DNA of 64,000 bases, from contig NC_084817.1 of the NCBI RefSeq assembly GCF_963583255.1, positions 377,001-441,000 on the forward strand. Direction: 5' to 3'. Source of the DNA: Pyrus communis. Lineage: Eukaryota > Streptophyta > Magnoliopsida > Rosales > Rosaceae. The notes below the pieces were generated by a model that was given only the letters and a program-made list of their open reading frames with translations, made no database searches and had not been told where the DNA came from. Of this stretch, positions 1-11,500 are shown in pieces. Every line of letters begins with the position of its first letter. Position 1 is the stretch's first letter. A program made the translations under genes and the position numbers.

Positions 1-370
1 TTTCTTCAAGGGCCGTCGGGGCTTGAACTTGAATTCGATTGGAAGATTTTCTGGTTTCCTCCAATCGTTGATTTCCACAGGCTTAATCTTGAACTGGGCT
101 GGAGAGATTTTTTTTTTTTTTTTTTTTGGTCTCCTCCGAAGGTCTGAACTTACTCTTCTTATCTGGAGTTGAATTTGATTCAAGGGTAGTGAACACTTGA
201 TTTTGAATCGGACTTGTGATTTCTTCAAGGGTCATCGAGGCTTGATCTTGAGTGAAAATAGGACCATGAGCGGTTTCCGGATTCAGACACATGGCAGGCA
301 AGCACGAGGTGGAGGTGATGACATGTTTCTTTGTTTAATCTTTCCAATTCATATTGAAGAGGGTTAGGGG

Positions 371-1640
371 ATGAATCAGCATGTGCAGTTGTTGCGTTGG
401 CTGACGATCCACAAGATTGATGTTTCATTGTCACTCGTCTTAGCTGTTCTTCAGGCGAATATGGTATCTTCTCTGGAAGTGTATTGATCGTTGAAGATGA
501 CTACTCGAGAGCAACGCTAGGTAAGCAATCAGGGAATAGATTCCAGGCAGTCGGTTCCAGATCGGGAAACTGATTCCAAGTGCCGGCTGATTGCTATCTT
601 TCTCTTTGCCCTGCAGGTAAGAACAAGGACAAAAGAAAGGACATGGAGAAAGCATGATATGAGATACTTTTGCTTTTGAAAAAGTATTGGAGATTTAATA
701 GCGTCGCACGGCGAGGCTTTGCTCTTTGGCGACGACGCCAGCGGAGGGTTGTTGAGGCTTCTCGAGCTCTTTGATTAGAACAATGATGTCGAGCTTGGAT
801 TTGACTTAAATTCCTCTGTCTGGATGGTTCTGCAGGGGAAGGTGTCGCGCTCCGGCAATTTGTTCCAGCTCATTGTACCGCATTCTTCTTTGCTTGTTTC
901 TTTTACATAGTCGAGGTGGTGCGCAACCCTTTGCCTTTAAATGGTCTTTCAGGGCATCACTTCTCAGCAATTCATCCATGCTTGGCAGCTTCAGTGTAAA
1001 GAGCCGACACTCTGTCACCTGTCCTGAAGTATGCGCTAAGGGAATTCGAGACTCACCAACAGTTGAAGATGAGTACTCGAGAGCAACGCTAGGTAAGCAA
1101 CCAGGCAAAGGTTCTGGGTAATCAGTTCCAGATCGGAAGTTTAATTTCGGGTTCCAACTGATTGCTTTCTTTCTCCTTGTCTTGCAGGCAAGAGCAAGGG
1201 CAAAGGAAAAGACGGGGAAAAAGCATGATATGAGATACCTTTGCTTTCTCCCTTGATGATATGAGATAATTTTGCTTTTGAAGAAGCAGCGAATGAATCA
1301 GCACATATATTTGTTGCGCTTGTCTCCACATGCTTCGATCTACCGTTTCCTCTTGCCTCATCTGTACTCCAGGCATCTGGTATCTTCTTTGGGGGTACAT
1401 CAATAGTTGAAGATGAGTATTTGAGAGCAGGGCTGGATAAGCAATCAGGGAAGGGATTCCAGGTAGTCGGCTCCAAACGGAAAGCTTGATTCCAAGTGTC
1501 GACTGATCTCTCTCTCTCTCTCTTTGTCTTTCAGGGAAGAACAAGGACAAAGGAGAGGACGGGGGAAAGGCATGCTATGAGATACTCTTACTTTCGACCC
1601 TAATGATATGGGATACGTTTGTTCTCGAAGACTTAGTTGG
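371..1640. repeat. Imperfect tandem repeats in the 3' non-coding part of the Tat element
   Basis: Three diverged copies of a block are anchored by TTGAAGATGANTAYTYGAGA at about 491, 1063 and 1407. Each is followed by GGTAAGCAAYCAGG-like sequence, a TTTCTC...GCAGG tract, AAGAACAAGGACAAAGGA-like sequence and CATGATATGAGATAC. Copies one and three also share about 120 bases upstream of the anchor (371-490 and 1293-1406). Repeats of this kind are common between pol and the 3' LTR in Tat-type elements. No host gene is visible in 1-1640. Confidence 0.7.
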
Positions 1641-1651
1641 ATAGGTGTTCT

Positions 1652-2386
1652 TAGGGGTGGAAAAAATTCCCGAAAATCCCGAACCGAACCGAAAAAATCC
1701 CGATCCCAAACCAAAAATTTCCCAAACCGAAATTCCCGAAATTTTCGGAATGCTGTCCCGAACCAATCCCAAAATTTCGGTATGGGATTCGAGATTGGCT
1801 TCTCGATATTTCGGGAATCCCATACCAAACCGAAAATATATAATATTAATTATTATATATATATATATATTTATACATATATATATTATTCTTTTATAAT
1901 TGATGCTAGTAGTTTCTAATTTATGCTCAGCAACCTAGAATGCCCTACACCTTGCATATTTTTCATGTTCTGTTTGATATTCATGTGGATTTTATTATTG
2001 CTGCTGCCATGGCTGATGATTTCAGAAGGCTTGATTTTTTTGTCTCTCAACAGATTGCAAAAAGAGTTTAATTAATTTGAATTTTGACTATGATAAAAAG
2101 AGTCAAGCATGCCAGTGTTCAATTAAATGGTAGTGTGAATGAAATGAAATTCCTAGTTCATGAATGTGTTCTTGAATTATATATTTGAAGAACAATTCAT
2201 AATTTCATATTTCAATTTGTGATTCCCGATTTGTCCCAAAATCCCGAAAATATTTCGAGATTCCCGAAATTTGGGATTCCCGAAAATTTGGTTTGGGATT
2301 AGTCTTCAAATTCCCATCCCAAAAAATTTCGGTTTGGGATTCGGGATACTAGTTTCGGTATGGTAGCCCATACCGAACCACCCCTA
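1652..2386. mobile_element. Non-autonomous hAT-like element (735 bp) with 8-bp target duplication
   Basis: The termini are TAGGGGTGG and CCACCCCTA, an exact inverted pair. They are flanked by the 8-bp direct repeat GGTGTTCT (1644-1651 and 2387-2394). Subterminal sequence on both sides is rich in TTCCCGAAAATCCCGAA-type motifs in opposite orientation. The interior is AT-rich and has no transposase. An 8-bp duplication with TAGGG-type ends fits the hAT superfamily. The insertion sits inside the Tat retrotransposon, so it is younger than that insertion or was copied with it. Confidence 0.85.
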
Positions 2387-2394
2387 GGTGTTCT

Positions 2395-2910
2395 CAAGGG
2401 AAGAAGAAAACTGAGCATATTGAGAGGTTTGGTTGCAGCCACATTCTCGGCCGAGAAGAAGAGTCATGCGTTTTTTGATGTATGCCTTGCCATGAATGTT
2501 GACATATATAGGAATTTTAATGGCAACTAGTAGTGCGGGTGCGGCTTTGTCACCCACGCTTGTCGGCAAAAGTGTGGTAGTTGGGATAATGACCTCCACG
2601 CGTTTTCAACTTTGTCAGAGATCTTTGACAAAGTTGCACGCGTTATCTGAAAAGCTGAGATTGCGTCTGAAGAGCGTTGACGAACTTTACGCAGGAAAAT
2701 CCGGCTTTTAAGATTTGAAGAGTGGCGTCTCTTCGATTTTTTTTTTTTTTTTTTATTAATTGGTGGCTGTGTTGCCTCTCCTTTTATAGAGGTATCGATC
2801 ATATCCAACATGCACACTTTGAAGATTACCTGCTAGTGAAAATCGTCTCCGGTGTATTTTTTTTTTTAGATTTTACTTCATCCCACCCTTTTCTTTTAAC
2901 ATCTTTGAAA
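2395..2910. other. Non-coding part of the Tat element between MITE and coiled-coil gene
   Basis: This stretch continues the sequence interrupted by the hAT-like element. It has T-rich runs at 2739-2753 and 2859-2867 and no supported gene. As it lies just upstream of the antisense coiled-coil gene, it would hold that gene's promoter if it ever had one. No convincing TATA box was picked out. Confidence 0.4.
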
Positions 2911-3529
2911 ATGGCTAACCCATCTAACATTTGCTTAGATTTGAGTCTCAGCAGTGATACGGGTGCGCCGCGTCAGGGTAATATATGGTGCCCGTCTTTC
3001 TTATCTTCTAATGGCCTCTTACAGGTGAACACTCCGTGATGAAGGATGCAACAACAACTACGATAGTAGCTAGGAACCTCCTCACTCCTAGAGATAATAG
3101 GTTGCTTTCAAGACGGTCCGATGAGTTGGCCGTTCAAGAGTCCCTAGCTCTCAGTGTTCAGTGTGCGGGCTCTGTGTCCAACATGGGCCAACGCCTACTT
3201 GCTCGAACCCGTCAAGTTGAATCATTGACGGAGGAGGTGGAAAATCTTAGACAAGAGATCAAACAGCTTAAGCGCGAGAATAGTGATTTGCACATGCTTG
3301 CAAATAATTATTCGACGAGCATGAAGAGGAAGCTTGATCAGCTGCAAGAATCTGAAGGTCGAATTCAAAGTGACCGTCAAAGGTTTATGGCTTTTTTTTT
3401 CAGAGGCACCTTTTGCCTTCGTCATCTAGCGTTCAACCAAGTATTGAGACCTCGAATGATCTATCTTCGATGCCTCCCGCTCCTGGAGTTTTGCCAAGTA
3501 GTGGGGCTTCACGTGAGCAACCTTTGTGA
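2911..3529 (+). pseudogene. Antisense extra ORF of the Tat element: coiled-coil protein, frameshifted
   Basis: Translation from ATG 2911 gives MANPSNICLDLSLSSD and reaches a stop near 3037. The protein continues in another frame at 3036 (MMKDATTTTIVARNLLTPRD), showing a small indel around 3030. A second slip in the T-run near 3391-3400 moves the frame again, and the tail ends at TGA 3527-3529 (SSGASREQPL). The middle holds a clear coiled coil with heptad-like Leu/Glu/Lys content (VESLTEEVENLRQEIKQLKR, then about 40 more residues). The N-terminus and coiled coil resemble a hypothetical protein I recall as widespread in plant retrotransposon-rich regions. Its function is unknown. It runs opposite to gag-pol and is broken here. 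Confidence 0.7.
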
Positions 3530-4717
3530 AAACTCCATCTTTTTCTTCTTTTTTTTTTTTTTTGTACGCATTTGTAATTTCTCGGAGATCAATGAACAGG
3601 CTTTATTTTGTTCAGTGTATTGTGCTAAATACAGATAAAACATATATATCACCAAGATGTGTTATTTCGTTTTTTTAAAATTTTTTTTTTAATTATTTTA
3701 TTTTATTTTTTATTTTTATTATTATTATTTTTTTAATCACACTTTTGCAAGTGGTGACGTGCACCATCCTTCCTTTTTTTTTTTTTTTTTAATCACACTT
3801 TTGCAAGTGGTGTCATGCACCATCCTTCCCTTATTTTCTTCTTTGTAATAATTTTGTCGCCACATCCTCTTTTCCTTTTCCTTCTTGACTTGCTAACAGT
3901 AGCTTGCAATTTCTTTTTGTATGCTTGTACATTGTTCTGATGATGAGTATGACAGACTGGCACCGCTGGGTTCCTGGCTGCACTGCATGCGGACCATTTT
4001 TTTTATTTATTTATTTGTAGTCATCTTATTACATTCTTCACTGCATGTGCATTTCTGTTTGCACAGTCATCTCATTACATTCCTCACTGCATGCGGATTG
4101 CTATTTGCACAGTCACTGCAACATTATTTGCACAGTCGTTGCACTTCATTCGCTTCTCTAGGTTCATGTGCACATATATATATATATGTATTTATATGGG
4201 ATCGAATTGTCACCGCACAACCATTACACAGCCACTGCATTGCCTGCCTTCTTGCATCCCGACTACCCTGCCCTGCAATCCTGCCTGCCGGTAACCGCAC
4301 GCATTGCTTCCTTGCTACACTGCGTTCTCCACGTCTGCTGCCCGTTGAACTGGGTGCTAGACCAAAAAGGGTGGTTGCGAGTGTAAGTTTGAACTGCCAA
4401 GGCGAGTTGCTTTCCACTTCTTCAACCTTTGCAGCTCTCTGTGCTATTTGTGGGAGTTCAGTTGCTGTGGATGGGAAAGAGAGGAAGCAGTCACTTAGCA
4501 AGTTTCTTTGCATAGCCTTTGCCTTGTAAGGTTTAATCCTTTTAAGCTGAAGACGATTTTGATATGTACATATATATATATATATATTGATTTTGACATG
4601 CACTTTTATATATACATATATATATATATATATATTGATTTTGACATGCACTTTCTGACATGCACTTATATATATATACATGCACGGACGTTGGATGTCC
4701 CGTGTGTGTGTGCACCT

Positions 4718-4755
<38 letters not shown>

Positions 4756-4792
4756 GGTGATTGTCTCATAGCTTGTCCCGTCACTTCATGTT

Positions 4793-4847
<55 letters not shown>

Positions 4848-5387
4848 ATTGTCTCATCATTGTGCGTATAAAATATGTAATGTATGTACCCCACTGATGG
4901 ATTTCCTTGTTGTGATGATACGATTCTTTTTTTTTTTTTTTTTTTTTTTTTGGGAAGGCAGAGCATGATGCTAGGACCCTCATGAAGTTTCCAAAGTTGT
5001 GGTAGCTGGTGGCAGAGTGGGCAGGATTGCGGGTGCACATATGCTTTTTTGCTGCCTAGTGTTTGTGCAAGAGATTGCAACGGATTTTCGTTGTGTAGTG
5101 CCTTTTGATCACAGTTTTCCCTCGGTGGTGCGTTGCCGTGTGGTGCTGTGCAAGAGACTACAGCGGGGCTTCGCTGTGTAATGCCTTTTGGTCACAGTTT
5201 TCCCTTGGTGGTGACGTCGCCATGCGGTGGAAAAAGCTGCTTGCGTAATCGCTGCGGGGTTGCGTAGTGCGATTGCGTGACATTTTGGTTTTCTTTGCCA
5301 CTGTAGCGTGTCTTGAAGGAACGTTCTGTGGCTGCCCTTTTTGTTGTGCTGTTCAAGTTTTGTGGCTGATTTTGCTTTGTTGCGGTC
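3530..5387. other. Repeat-rich non-coding spacer between the two antisense ORFs
   Basis: This holds poly-T tracts, a short tandem duplication (the block with CACTTTTGCAAGTGGTG near 3740-3775 recurs near 3790-3828), a TA microsatellite cluster (4158-4846), a 24-base poly-T at about 4927-4951, and two copies of an approximately 80-bp unit around 5068-5217 sharing TGCCTTTTGRTCACAGTTTT. A 202-codon open frame at 3921-4529 shows no recognisable domain and runs through microsatellite, so I do not call it a gene. Confidence 0.5.
4158..4846. repeat. Compound (TA)n microsatellite cluster
   Basis: Six or more TA runs are seen, at about 4168-4187, 4568-4588, 4611-4636, 4666-4679, 4718-4755 and 4798-4843. 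Between some of them the spacer GATTTTGACATGCACTT recurs, so the tract grew by duplication of TA-plus-spacer blocks as well as by slippage. Confidence 0.9.
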
Positions 5388-8300
5388 ATGGTATTTTTCA
5401 AGTGTTTTAAGAGCAACACCATCACCATTCTTGCGAAGGAAAGTGATCTGCAAGATAGGGGAACAACGCTGAAGATTTACGCCCCACTGACTGGCCCTAA
5501 GGCGCTTGCTCTTCCTACAAAAGAAAACTCCATGCATATTAAGTCGTGGTCTTCTGAAGTATCTTGGGAGGTGGCAGACTTTGTTCGATCAAGTACGGAG
5601 AAGAAGGCGTGCACACTGAGGATTCTTATCTTGAACCCTTCGCACCACGCTCGTGACAATCATCCAGCTTCGTTTAAGCTTCTTGGTGATCACATCCGCA
5701 GCAGAGCTATGGCTTGGAATGATGCCTTGTCGACTACCGGAGAAGCCATTTTTGCTGAGTCTTATTGGGAGTGGCTTGAAGATGTCTTGGGCCGATCTAA
5801 ACATGTGCTTACTAGCGTGGGCCTTTACCATGTCGTGTACGCATCTTTGTTCAGTTATGATCTCCATCCTTCCATCCTTCATGCGTTCTTCGAGCATTGG
5901 TGTTCAGCACTAACACGCTTCATACAGCTCAATGAGAGATGTCAATTTCACTTTAGGATCTCCACAAGATAGGGGGTTTGCCAATCCAAGGTAAGTTTTA
6001 TGACGAGGTCGTTCCTAGTGCGGAGGAATTTTCTCTCTGCAATAGCCGATGATTGCCTGCGAGTTGTCGCTGTTTATTTTGGGCATATCACAAGTTTTCC
6101 CAAGATGCTTGAGGTAAATCAGGCGTGAAGATTTCTTCATGGATCCGCTTCTGGTATTGGGAGGACATAAGGTATAAGAAGTCATTGAAGAAAAGAGGTT
6201 GCAACAAAACCACTAAGCCAAAGGGAGACCCATATCCGTCTGGTGCTATTGGTTCAGCTAGGCGTCGTTCCCCTGCCGAGTTGAGAGCGTTTGAGGACCT
6301 TGGCATAACATCAGAGCATGTGGAAGAATCTTACCTAGCTGCTTTCTTAGCTTGTTGGCTTTGTAAATTTGTTTTTCCAACCGGCGACGTCAACTTTGTT
6401 CGTCCTGGGGTTTTCAAAGTTGCTAGCAAGATGGCTGCAGGTGATTCTTTCAATCTTACTATCCCGGTCTTGGCCAACATTTATAACGGCTTGAGTGTTG
6501 TTTTGAACTCAGCGAACACTGAAGATCGTGTTGCGGTTCTTCCCTACCACTATGTGTATGATTAGTTGGGTGAGTACTTCGGCACTCATTTTTTTTCTTC
6601 AACTCTAGACAAGTCGGGGCCTTTGATGACGAAGTATTCTGGCGTGCTTTCTTCAAAAAGCCTCAATGATTCCCAGACGCAAGCACTGTTTAGAAGCTGT
6701 GAAGGTTTGAAGATGGACCATCTGGCGAGAATTGGCTCAGTGCGGCGAGGCATCATAGATGATTCGCATCTTCGCTTCTCGGACTTATCTTACCTTATAA
6801 GTCTTTGCTCGGGTTATGTTTCTTTGCGGCAAGAAGATCGATGCATTGTTCAGCCGTATAGTCCCCACCGTTTCAGCAAGCAATTTGGTTTTGTCCAAAA
6901 TGTGCCAGGCAAGCTGAAGGAAAAAAACCAATTAGACTCCTTGCAAGCCGTGTATATGCATTAGGAGTCTTGTACTCGTGCATGTACAAATGCTTCTATC
7001 ACCCTGCCGGCCAAAGACGAGTTCAAGAGTAGTCTAGTGACCCGTGCTTACGTAAGTTGGTGGTCAAAGGTACATTATGAGAACTTGGGGATGGCAAGTG
7101 GTACCAATTCTTCTCATTCACACCTTAATGTATCGAGGGGGTTGTTCTGTGGTTCCTACACAACTGATACCTTTTGATTGCGCGAGTGCTGCTACTTTGC
7201 AAGATAGACCAGTGGTTTTAGTCCCTCAATGCCCACGCTTGTCTTCTCAACATCTGGATGTATCTGAAGAGGCCAGTGATGAAGTTGATTCGCACGAAGA
7301 TGGACTTGTTTTGCGGTAGCGTCAACAAGTTTTAAACAAGCGACGACTTGAAGGCGCTCAGGTCGATAGCGATGTCAATTTTTGTCATAAGAAGAAAGAA
7401 GTGTTTAGGCTCCCTCAACTCGATGACAGTGTGTCGTTTGAGAAAGATGTATGCATTTTCTTATCTCTTATGACTTCTTCTGCTTTCATTGTTCTAGCTT
7501 TTGTTTCTAACAACTTTTTTTTGTTCTCTTTAGGTTGGGTTTTCTTGTTCTTTTGACTTGGCGACCACAGGTATTTATTCTTATACGGAGATGCTATTTG
7601 GAGGTGACCTTCCTACAGGCGGGGAGATCGGGGATCCACCTGGTACAGAGCTTGTCCGAAATCCGTCAAGTTTCCCAAGTTTGCCGTGTGTAGGTCGAGG
7701 TATGCAAGATCCCGTCATGCGTTCTATACCTTTACCAGCTAGCTCTGAGATCTCTCTAAGAGGGCCAAACCTTAGTGGTACTGAGCAGCTTATTCATCGC
7801 ATCAATCTTCGTGCGGCAATGGATATCAAGAGCCATATTGAGGAGAGGATTTCAAAATGCCCACTGGAGGACCTTGCGTTGCTTAAAGAGGATTTATCGA
7901 AGCTTATTTCTGCAATTGCCAATCTTAACGTTGATTCTTCATCCTTGAAGATCAAGATCGCCGAACTTATGGCCGCTTCAACTGAGTATTCTTCCTTGCG
8001 TGCTATTTCCTCGAAGAAGTCGAGTCCAGATGTTAGAGCTCACCAGCTTGCAGCAATAGACTTGTCACTAGGGCTGGTTTGGTATTGCTGTGCTTTGAAA
8101 AAAAACTACTTCTACTGTGCTGTGAGAATAAGTAGCTGTGAAATAAAGCAGCAGAGTGTTTGGTAAACTTTTTTGTAAAAGTGCTTTTGAAAGAAAAAAA
8201 AAAAGCAGTATTAGAGTGTTTGGTAAACTTTTATGTAAAACAGATGTGAAAAAAAGCCGGTTTTTCAAAGCTAGGTTTTGCAGCTTCTTGTTTTTGGCTT

Positions 8301-8573
8301 TTTTTCATCCAAAACTGTGAAAAAAAGCTGAAGCTGAGTGTTTACCAAACACAAAAACAGCTCCCAGCTTTTTTTTATAGCAGCTTTTTTCAGAATCACC
8401 TCAGTACCAAACCAGGTCTAACCCAAGTCCAGTCTTCTCAGCAAGCTGCTTCGGGAGATTATCAAGCCACAGAAACTTCTTTAGCTTCCGTCCAAGTATG
8501 TATAGATACGTTGATACGAGAGCAAGAACAGTTGGGCATCGAAGCATCACGACTTGAAAGTGTTCTCGTATAG
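5388..8573 (+). pseudogene. Plant mobile domain (PMD) gene relic, antisense within the Tat element
   Basis: The first open stretch (5388-5972) contains ESYWEWLEDVLGRSK, GLYHVVYASLFSYD and FFEHWC, the start of the plant mobile domain (aminotransferase-like family). The domain continues beyond frameshifts and stops, e.g. DLHKIGGLPIQGKFYDEVVP at about 5957-6015, AAFLACWLCKFVFP at 6335-6380, and QPYSPHRFSKQFGFVQNVPG at about 6851-6910. A spliced segment probably begins after an AG near 7533. The C-terminal part (7558 onward) is a helical tail interrupted by a MITE at 8071-8417; with the MITE removed the frame reads through to TAG 8571-8573. PMD proteins such as MAIN and MAIL1 act in transposon silencing, and PMD sequences are known inside gypsy and Mutator-like elements. 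Several nonsense changes and frameshifts make this copy non-functional. Confidence 0.8.
8071..8417. mobile_element. Tourist/Harbinger-like MITE (347 bp) inside the PMD gene
   Basis: Inverted ends share CTGGTTTGGTA at the left (8074-8084) with imperfect CCTGGTTTGGTACT on the reverse strand at the right. The element is flanked by CTA at 8068-8070 and 8418-8420. Removing it plus one CTA rejoins the PMD reading frame as ...LSLTQVQSSQQ..., which fixes the insertion boundaries. A 3-bp target duplication and GG-CTGGTTTGG ends fit Tourist-like (PIF/Harbinger) MITEs. The interior repeats GTGTTTGGTAAACTTTT twice (8156-8172 and 8216-8232). It has no coding capacity. Confidence 0.8.
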
Positions 8574-11500
8574 CCATCCTTAGTGAGGGGATTTGACTTT
8601 CGAGCGGTAGAACAGCTTCCACGCCATATACGAGAGAATAAGGCGTAGCTTGGGTGGGAGTCCTATGTGTAGTCCTATATGCCCAAAGTGCTTCACTTAT
8701 TCTTTCATGCCAGTCTCTTTTTGTTTGGCCGATTACCTTTTTCAGGAGGTTGCACAGCGTCTTATTGAATACTTCCGCGAGGCCATTGGCCGGAGCATGA
8801 TATATGGAAGACTTGTGCTGCTTGAACTTGTATTTGTCGCAAAGCTCGTCCACGAGTCGGTTGGAGAATTGTTTTTCGTTGTCAGTGATAATGTAGCGAG
8901 GCACACCATATCGGTGGATGATATGCTCCTTGATGAAACGAACGACAGTTTCTTTTTTGACTTCCCTTAAAGGTATGGCTTCAGCCCACTTGGAGAAGTA
9001 ATCTGTTGCAGCTAGGATGTAAGCTTCTCCTGCAGATGACTTTGGCATAATTGGTCCTACAACGTCCAATCCCCATGCGTCAAACGACCATGAAGCAACT
9101 GTAGGGTGTAATGGCTCAGGCGGTTGATGTATGAAGTTGGCGTGGAATTGGCAGGCTTGGCACCTTTTGGCGTGTTCCAGGCAGTCCTTCACCATGCTCG
9201 GCCAGTAGTAACCCATTCTTTTAAGCTGGAAATGTAGCTTTGGTCCGGACTGATGCGCCCCACACACACCTGAATGTGCTTCTTCCATGGCTTGATTAGC
9301 TTCTTCCTCGCCTAGGCATCTCAAGAGCACTTCTTCAAAAGAGCGTCGGTAGAGTGTTCCTTTGTAGTAAAGGAAGCGAGGTGCTCGTCGACGTATTTCG
9401 GAACGGTGTCTAAGATCATCTGGAAGCTTTTCGTGCTCTAAGTAGTCGATCAGCGGCTGTCTCCACTCTTCAGCATCGACTGGAAGTACTGCGATGACAT
9501 TTGTATCATCCAGTGACATTTCATTAACGAGCGGAATCACCCATCTTTGGCAAACTGGCACGTCTGCAGCTTCATCTTTTCCTAGTGTCATACTCGAGGC
9601 TAGATTGGCGAGAGCGTCTGCCATTTGATTTTCCTTTCTTGGCACATGTTCTAGTGTCACGGCCTCGAACTTTTGTAGCAGTTGAGTTGCTAGCCGGAAG
9701 TATGGGACGAGATCATCTTTCCTCACCTCATATTCAGTTAAGAGTTGATTGATTATGAGCTTGGAATCGTCATATACCTCAAGAGCCGTGATTTCCATGT
9801 TGATCGCCATTTGGAGCCTGATGATCAATGCTTGGTACTCAGCAACATTGTTGGAGCATAGCTCACTCAGTTGGAAGGAGTAAGGTAGTATTTGCCTTTG
9901 TGGCGACATGAATACTACTCCTGCCCCCGCTCCATCTGCTCGTGCGGATCCGTCGAAGAACATCGTCCATGTCGGGAAGATGTCGATGTAGAACACCTCC
10001 TCGTCAGGCAAGTCGTTTAAGATTTTCCAATCAGCCGGGATTGGATGATCGGCAAGGAAGTCTGCTAGCGCTTGTCCCTTGACGGCTTTAGCTGGGACGT
10101 AGATGATCTCATATTGATTAAGAAGCAAAGCCCATTTAGCGAGTCGCCCTGTCAAGACTGGCTTAGACATGACGTATTTGACAGGGTCGGCTTTAGCAAC
10201 CAAGTGGATGGTGTAAGCATGCATGTAATGTCTGAGCTTCTGAATGGCAAACACCAAAGCGAGGCACATCTTTTCTATTGGGGAATAGTTCAACTCAGCG
10301 CCAGTGAGAGTTCGACTGAGGTAGTAAAGTGCTCTTTCTTTCTGCGATTCATTCTCTTGCGCCAAGAGTGCTCTGATTGAACTTTCCTGAGCAGCAATAT
10401 ACAATATGAGCGGTTTCCCGGGCACAGGTGCCCCCAGGACAGGTGAACTTGACAAATATTTCTTTATGCTTTCAAAAGCATTATGGCATGCTTTGTCCCA
10501 TACAAATGGAACATCTTTCTTCATAAGGCGACTAAACGGTTGACAACGCCCTGCGAGGTTGGAGATGAAGCGTCTCATGAAGGCTAGCCGTCCTTGTAGA
10601 CTTTTCAGCTCGTGCAGGTTTCTTGGCTCAGGCATGCTTTGAATGGCCTTGATCTTTGATTGGTCCACTTCAATACCACGGTGCTTGACGATGAAGCCGA
10701 GGAATTTTTCAGAGGTGACGCCAAACGCACACTTTAACGGGTTCATCTTGAGGTTGTATTTTCGCAGCCTTTCGAACACTATTCGCAGATCATTCAAGTG
10801 GTCTGATCTTTTCTTTGTCTTAACCACCACATCATCTACGTAACATTCTACGTTTTTCTGTAGCATGTCATTGAATATTTTCTGCATTGCGCGTTGATAC
10901 GTAGCTCTAACGTTCTTTAGACCAAAAGGTATCACCTTGTAGCAATAGATACCTTTTGGAGTGCGAAAAGCTGTTAGTTCCTCATCTTCGAGGGCCATGC
11001 GAATTTGATTGTACCCAGAAGAGCCATCCATGAATGATAATGCCTCATGGCCAGTGGTTGCATCCACCATGATTTCAATGATTGACAAGGGGAAGTCATC
11101 CTTCGGGCAAGCATTATTGAAGTCCCGAAAGTCTACGCAAACACGTATTTGTCCTGATTTTTTAAGGACAATTACGATGTTGGAGATCCATTTGGGGTAT
11201 TGCACTTCTCGAATAAAGCCTGCTTCGATTAGCTTGTTGATCTCGACCTCAATTAGTGGGATAAGCTCGGATCGATAGCGTCTTTGAGTTTGCTTTATCG
11301 GTCGCGTTCCAGGCTTGACTGCAAGATGATGAACAGCGATGATAGGGTCCAGGCCGGGCATTTCTTTGTAGGTCCAAGCAAAGGCATCTTTGTACTCTAA
11401 CAATAGCTGATAATATTCTTCTCTCTCATCCGTACTTAATAATGCACTTACGAAGATAGGCTTTGGTTCCTTGCTTGTACCTAAGTTGAGTTCCTTGAGA

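Noticed and set aside
1..300. Possible left LTR of the Tat element
   Set aside because: It shares only short AAGGGCCRTCGGGGCTTGA-type motifs with the right LTR and lacks its TATA region and TG...CA ends, so I do not call it an LTR.
3921..4529. 202-codon open frame in the Tat spacer
   Set aside because: Low-complexity, Leu/His/Cys-rich translation crossing a TA microsatellite, with no similarity to any family I recognise.
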